Below are positions 33,247 through 33,888 of a stretch of 33,888 nucleotides of DNA, in pieces. The notes below the pieces were generated by a model. It saw only the letters and a list, made by a program, of their open reading frames with translations. It ran no database searches and was not told the origin of the DNA. Both the position numbers and the translations under genes were made by a program. Source of the stretch: Parabacteroides sp. (GTDB lineage: Bacteria > Bacteroidota > Bacteroidia > Bacteroidales > Tannerellaceae); the NCBI GenBank assembly GCA_021204335.1, contig JAJPZM010000066.1:1-33888 (forward strand), written 5' to 3'. The first letter of the stretch is position 1, and every line of letters begins with the position of its first letter.

Positions 33247-33774
33247 ATGGAACGCTTTGCCGCAATCGATTTTGAAACAGCCAATGGGAAACGCAGCAGT
33301 GTATGCAGTGTAGGTGTCGTGGTTGTTGAAGACAATAAGGTAATCGACCAGGTATATAGCCTGATACGCCCTTATCCCAACTATTATACCCAATGGACGA
33401 CAGCCGTTCATGGACTTACGCCTGCCGATACCAACGATGCACCCGACTTTGAAGAAGTCTGGGCGGTAATCGACCCGAAGATCAAGGATCTGCCTTTGGT
33501 GGCTCATAACAGCCCTTTCGATGAGGGATGCCTGAAAGCGGTTTTCCAGACTTACGAACTAGCCTATCCCAAATACCAGTTCTATTGCACCTGCCGCCTG
33601 TCGCGGAAGATGTATCCTTTCCTGGTCAACCACCAGTTGCATACGGTGGCGGCCCATTGCGGTTACGACCTGACCAACCATCACCATGCGATGGCCGATG
33701 CATACGCCTGTGCGCATATCGCGGTCACAATGATGCGCGAGAAAGGAGTCAATACTTTACAGGAATTATTATAA
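33247..33774 (+). CDS. DnaQ-like 3'-5' exonuclease (DEDD superfamily)
   Basis: FAAIDFETANGKRSSVCSVGVV, LVAHNSPFDEGCL, HHAMADAYACAHI (DEDDh motifs). Confidence 0.9.
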   Translation: MERFAAIDFETANGKRSSVCSVGVVVVEDNKVIDQVYSLIRPYPNYYTQWTTAVHGLTPADTNDAPDFEEVWAVIDPKIKDLPLVAHNSPFDEGCLKAVFQTYELAYPKYQFYCTCRLSRKMYPFLVNHQLHTVAAHCGYDLTNHHHAMADAYACAHIAVTMMREKGVNTLQELL

Positions 33775-33782
33775 CGGTTTTT

Positions 33783-33826
33783 CATTTACACCTAGGTCTA
33801 ATTTGATTTAGAGGTAGGTGTAAATG
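33783..33826. repeat. Inverted repeat after exonuclease gene
   Basis: CATTTACACCTA ... TAGGTGTAAATG, 12-bp perfect arms. Confidence 0.75.
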
Positions 33827-33833
33827 AATTTAG

Positions 33834-33866
33834 AAGGGGCTGTCCAAAAAGTGGATAGCCCCTTTA
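33834..33866 (+). terminator. Hairpin/terminator-like structure
   Basis: AAGGGGCTGTCC-aaaaagt-GGATAGCCCCTT (one G.U) then TAGTT; short T content. Confidence 0.5.
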
Positions 33867-33888
33867 GTTATTGTTTATTTCGGTAAAA

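Noticed and set aside
1-33888. CRISPR arrays, tRNA or rRNA genes
   Set aside because: No regularly spaced repeats with unique spacers; no tRNA/rRNA-like sequence recognised by eye.

Overview
Bacteroidales-type chromosomal segment (Parabacteroides/Bacteroides-like by gene content). It holds two SusC/SusD polysaccharide-utilisation loci (PULs), each associated with FecR/ECF-sigma regulators. PUL1 is on the minus strand: fecR, susC, susD, a GH27/GH31-clan-like hydrolase, GH43, GH2, GH31. PUL2 is on the plus strand: sigma, fecR, susC, susD, serine-type sulfatase. Between them lie a tricorn-like S41 protease and a TlpA/DUF6029/Omp28/T9SS-cargo cluster; a DnaQ-like exonuclease sits at the right end. 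Two things stand out. (1) There is a set of putative small structured RNAs on the strand opposite the fecR->susC transcription unit. One ~95-nt RNA element occurs twice in inverted orientation: once in the fecR-susC leader of PUL1 (14684-14795, +) and once beyond the 3' end of the same PUL (2018-2116, -). The copies share a 30-nt perfect core, hairpins with compensatory or wobble-tolerant changes, a -7-like TTTG promoter motif placed 3-4 nt before the conserved block, and in the left copy a very clean terminator. Because the PUL1-leader copy is antisense to susC, the distal copy would be perfectly complementary to the susC leader in trans. (2) There is an unusually dense set of gene-breaking lesions: about 13 in-frame stops, each explainable by one C:G->T:A transition at a Gln or Trp codon, and about 17 one-base frameshifts, mostly in mononucleotide runs. 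They affect 13 of about 21 genes regardless of function. This matches a mismatch-repair-deficient hypermutator or an unpolished long-read assembly; TAG->Gln recoding is contradicted by the sequence itself. All calls are from reading the sequence; no searches were run.
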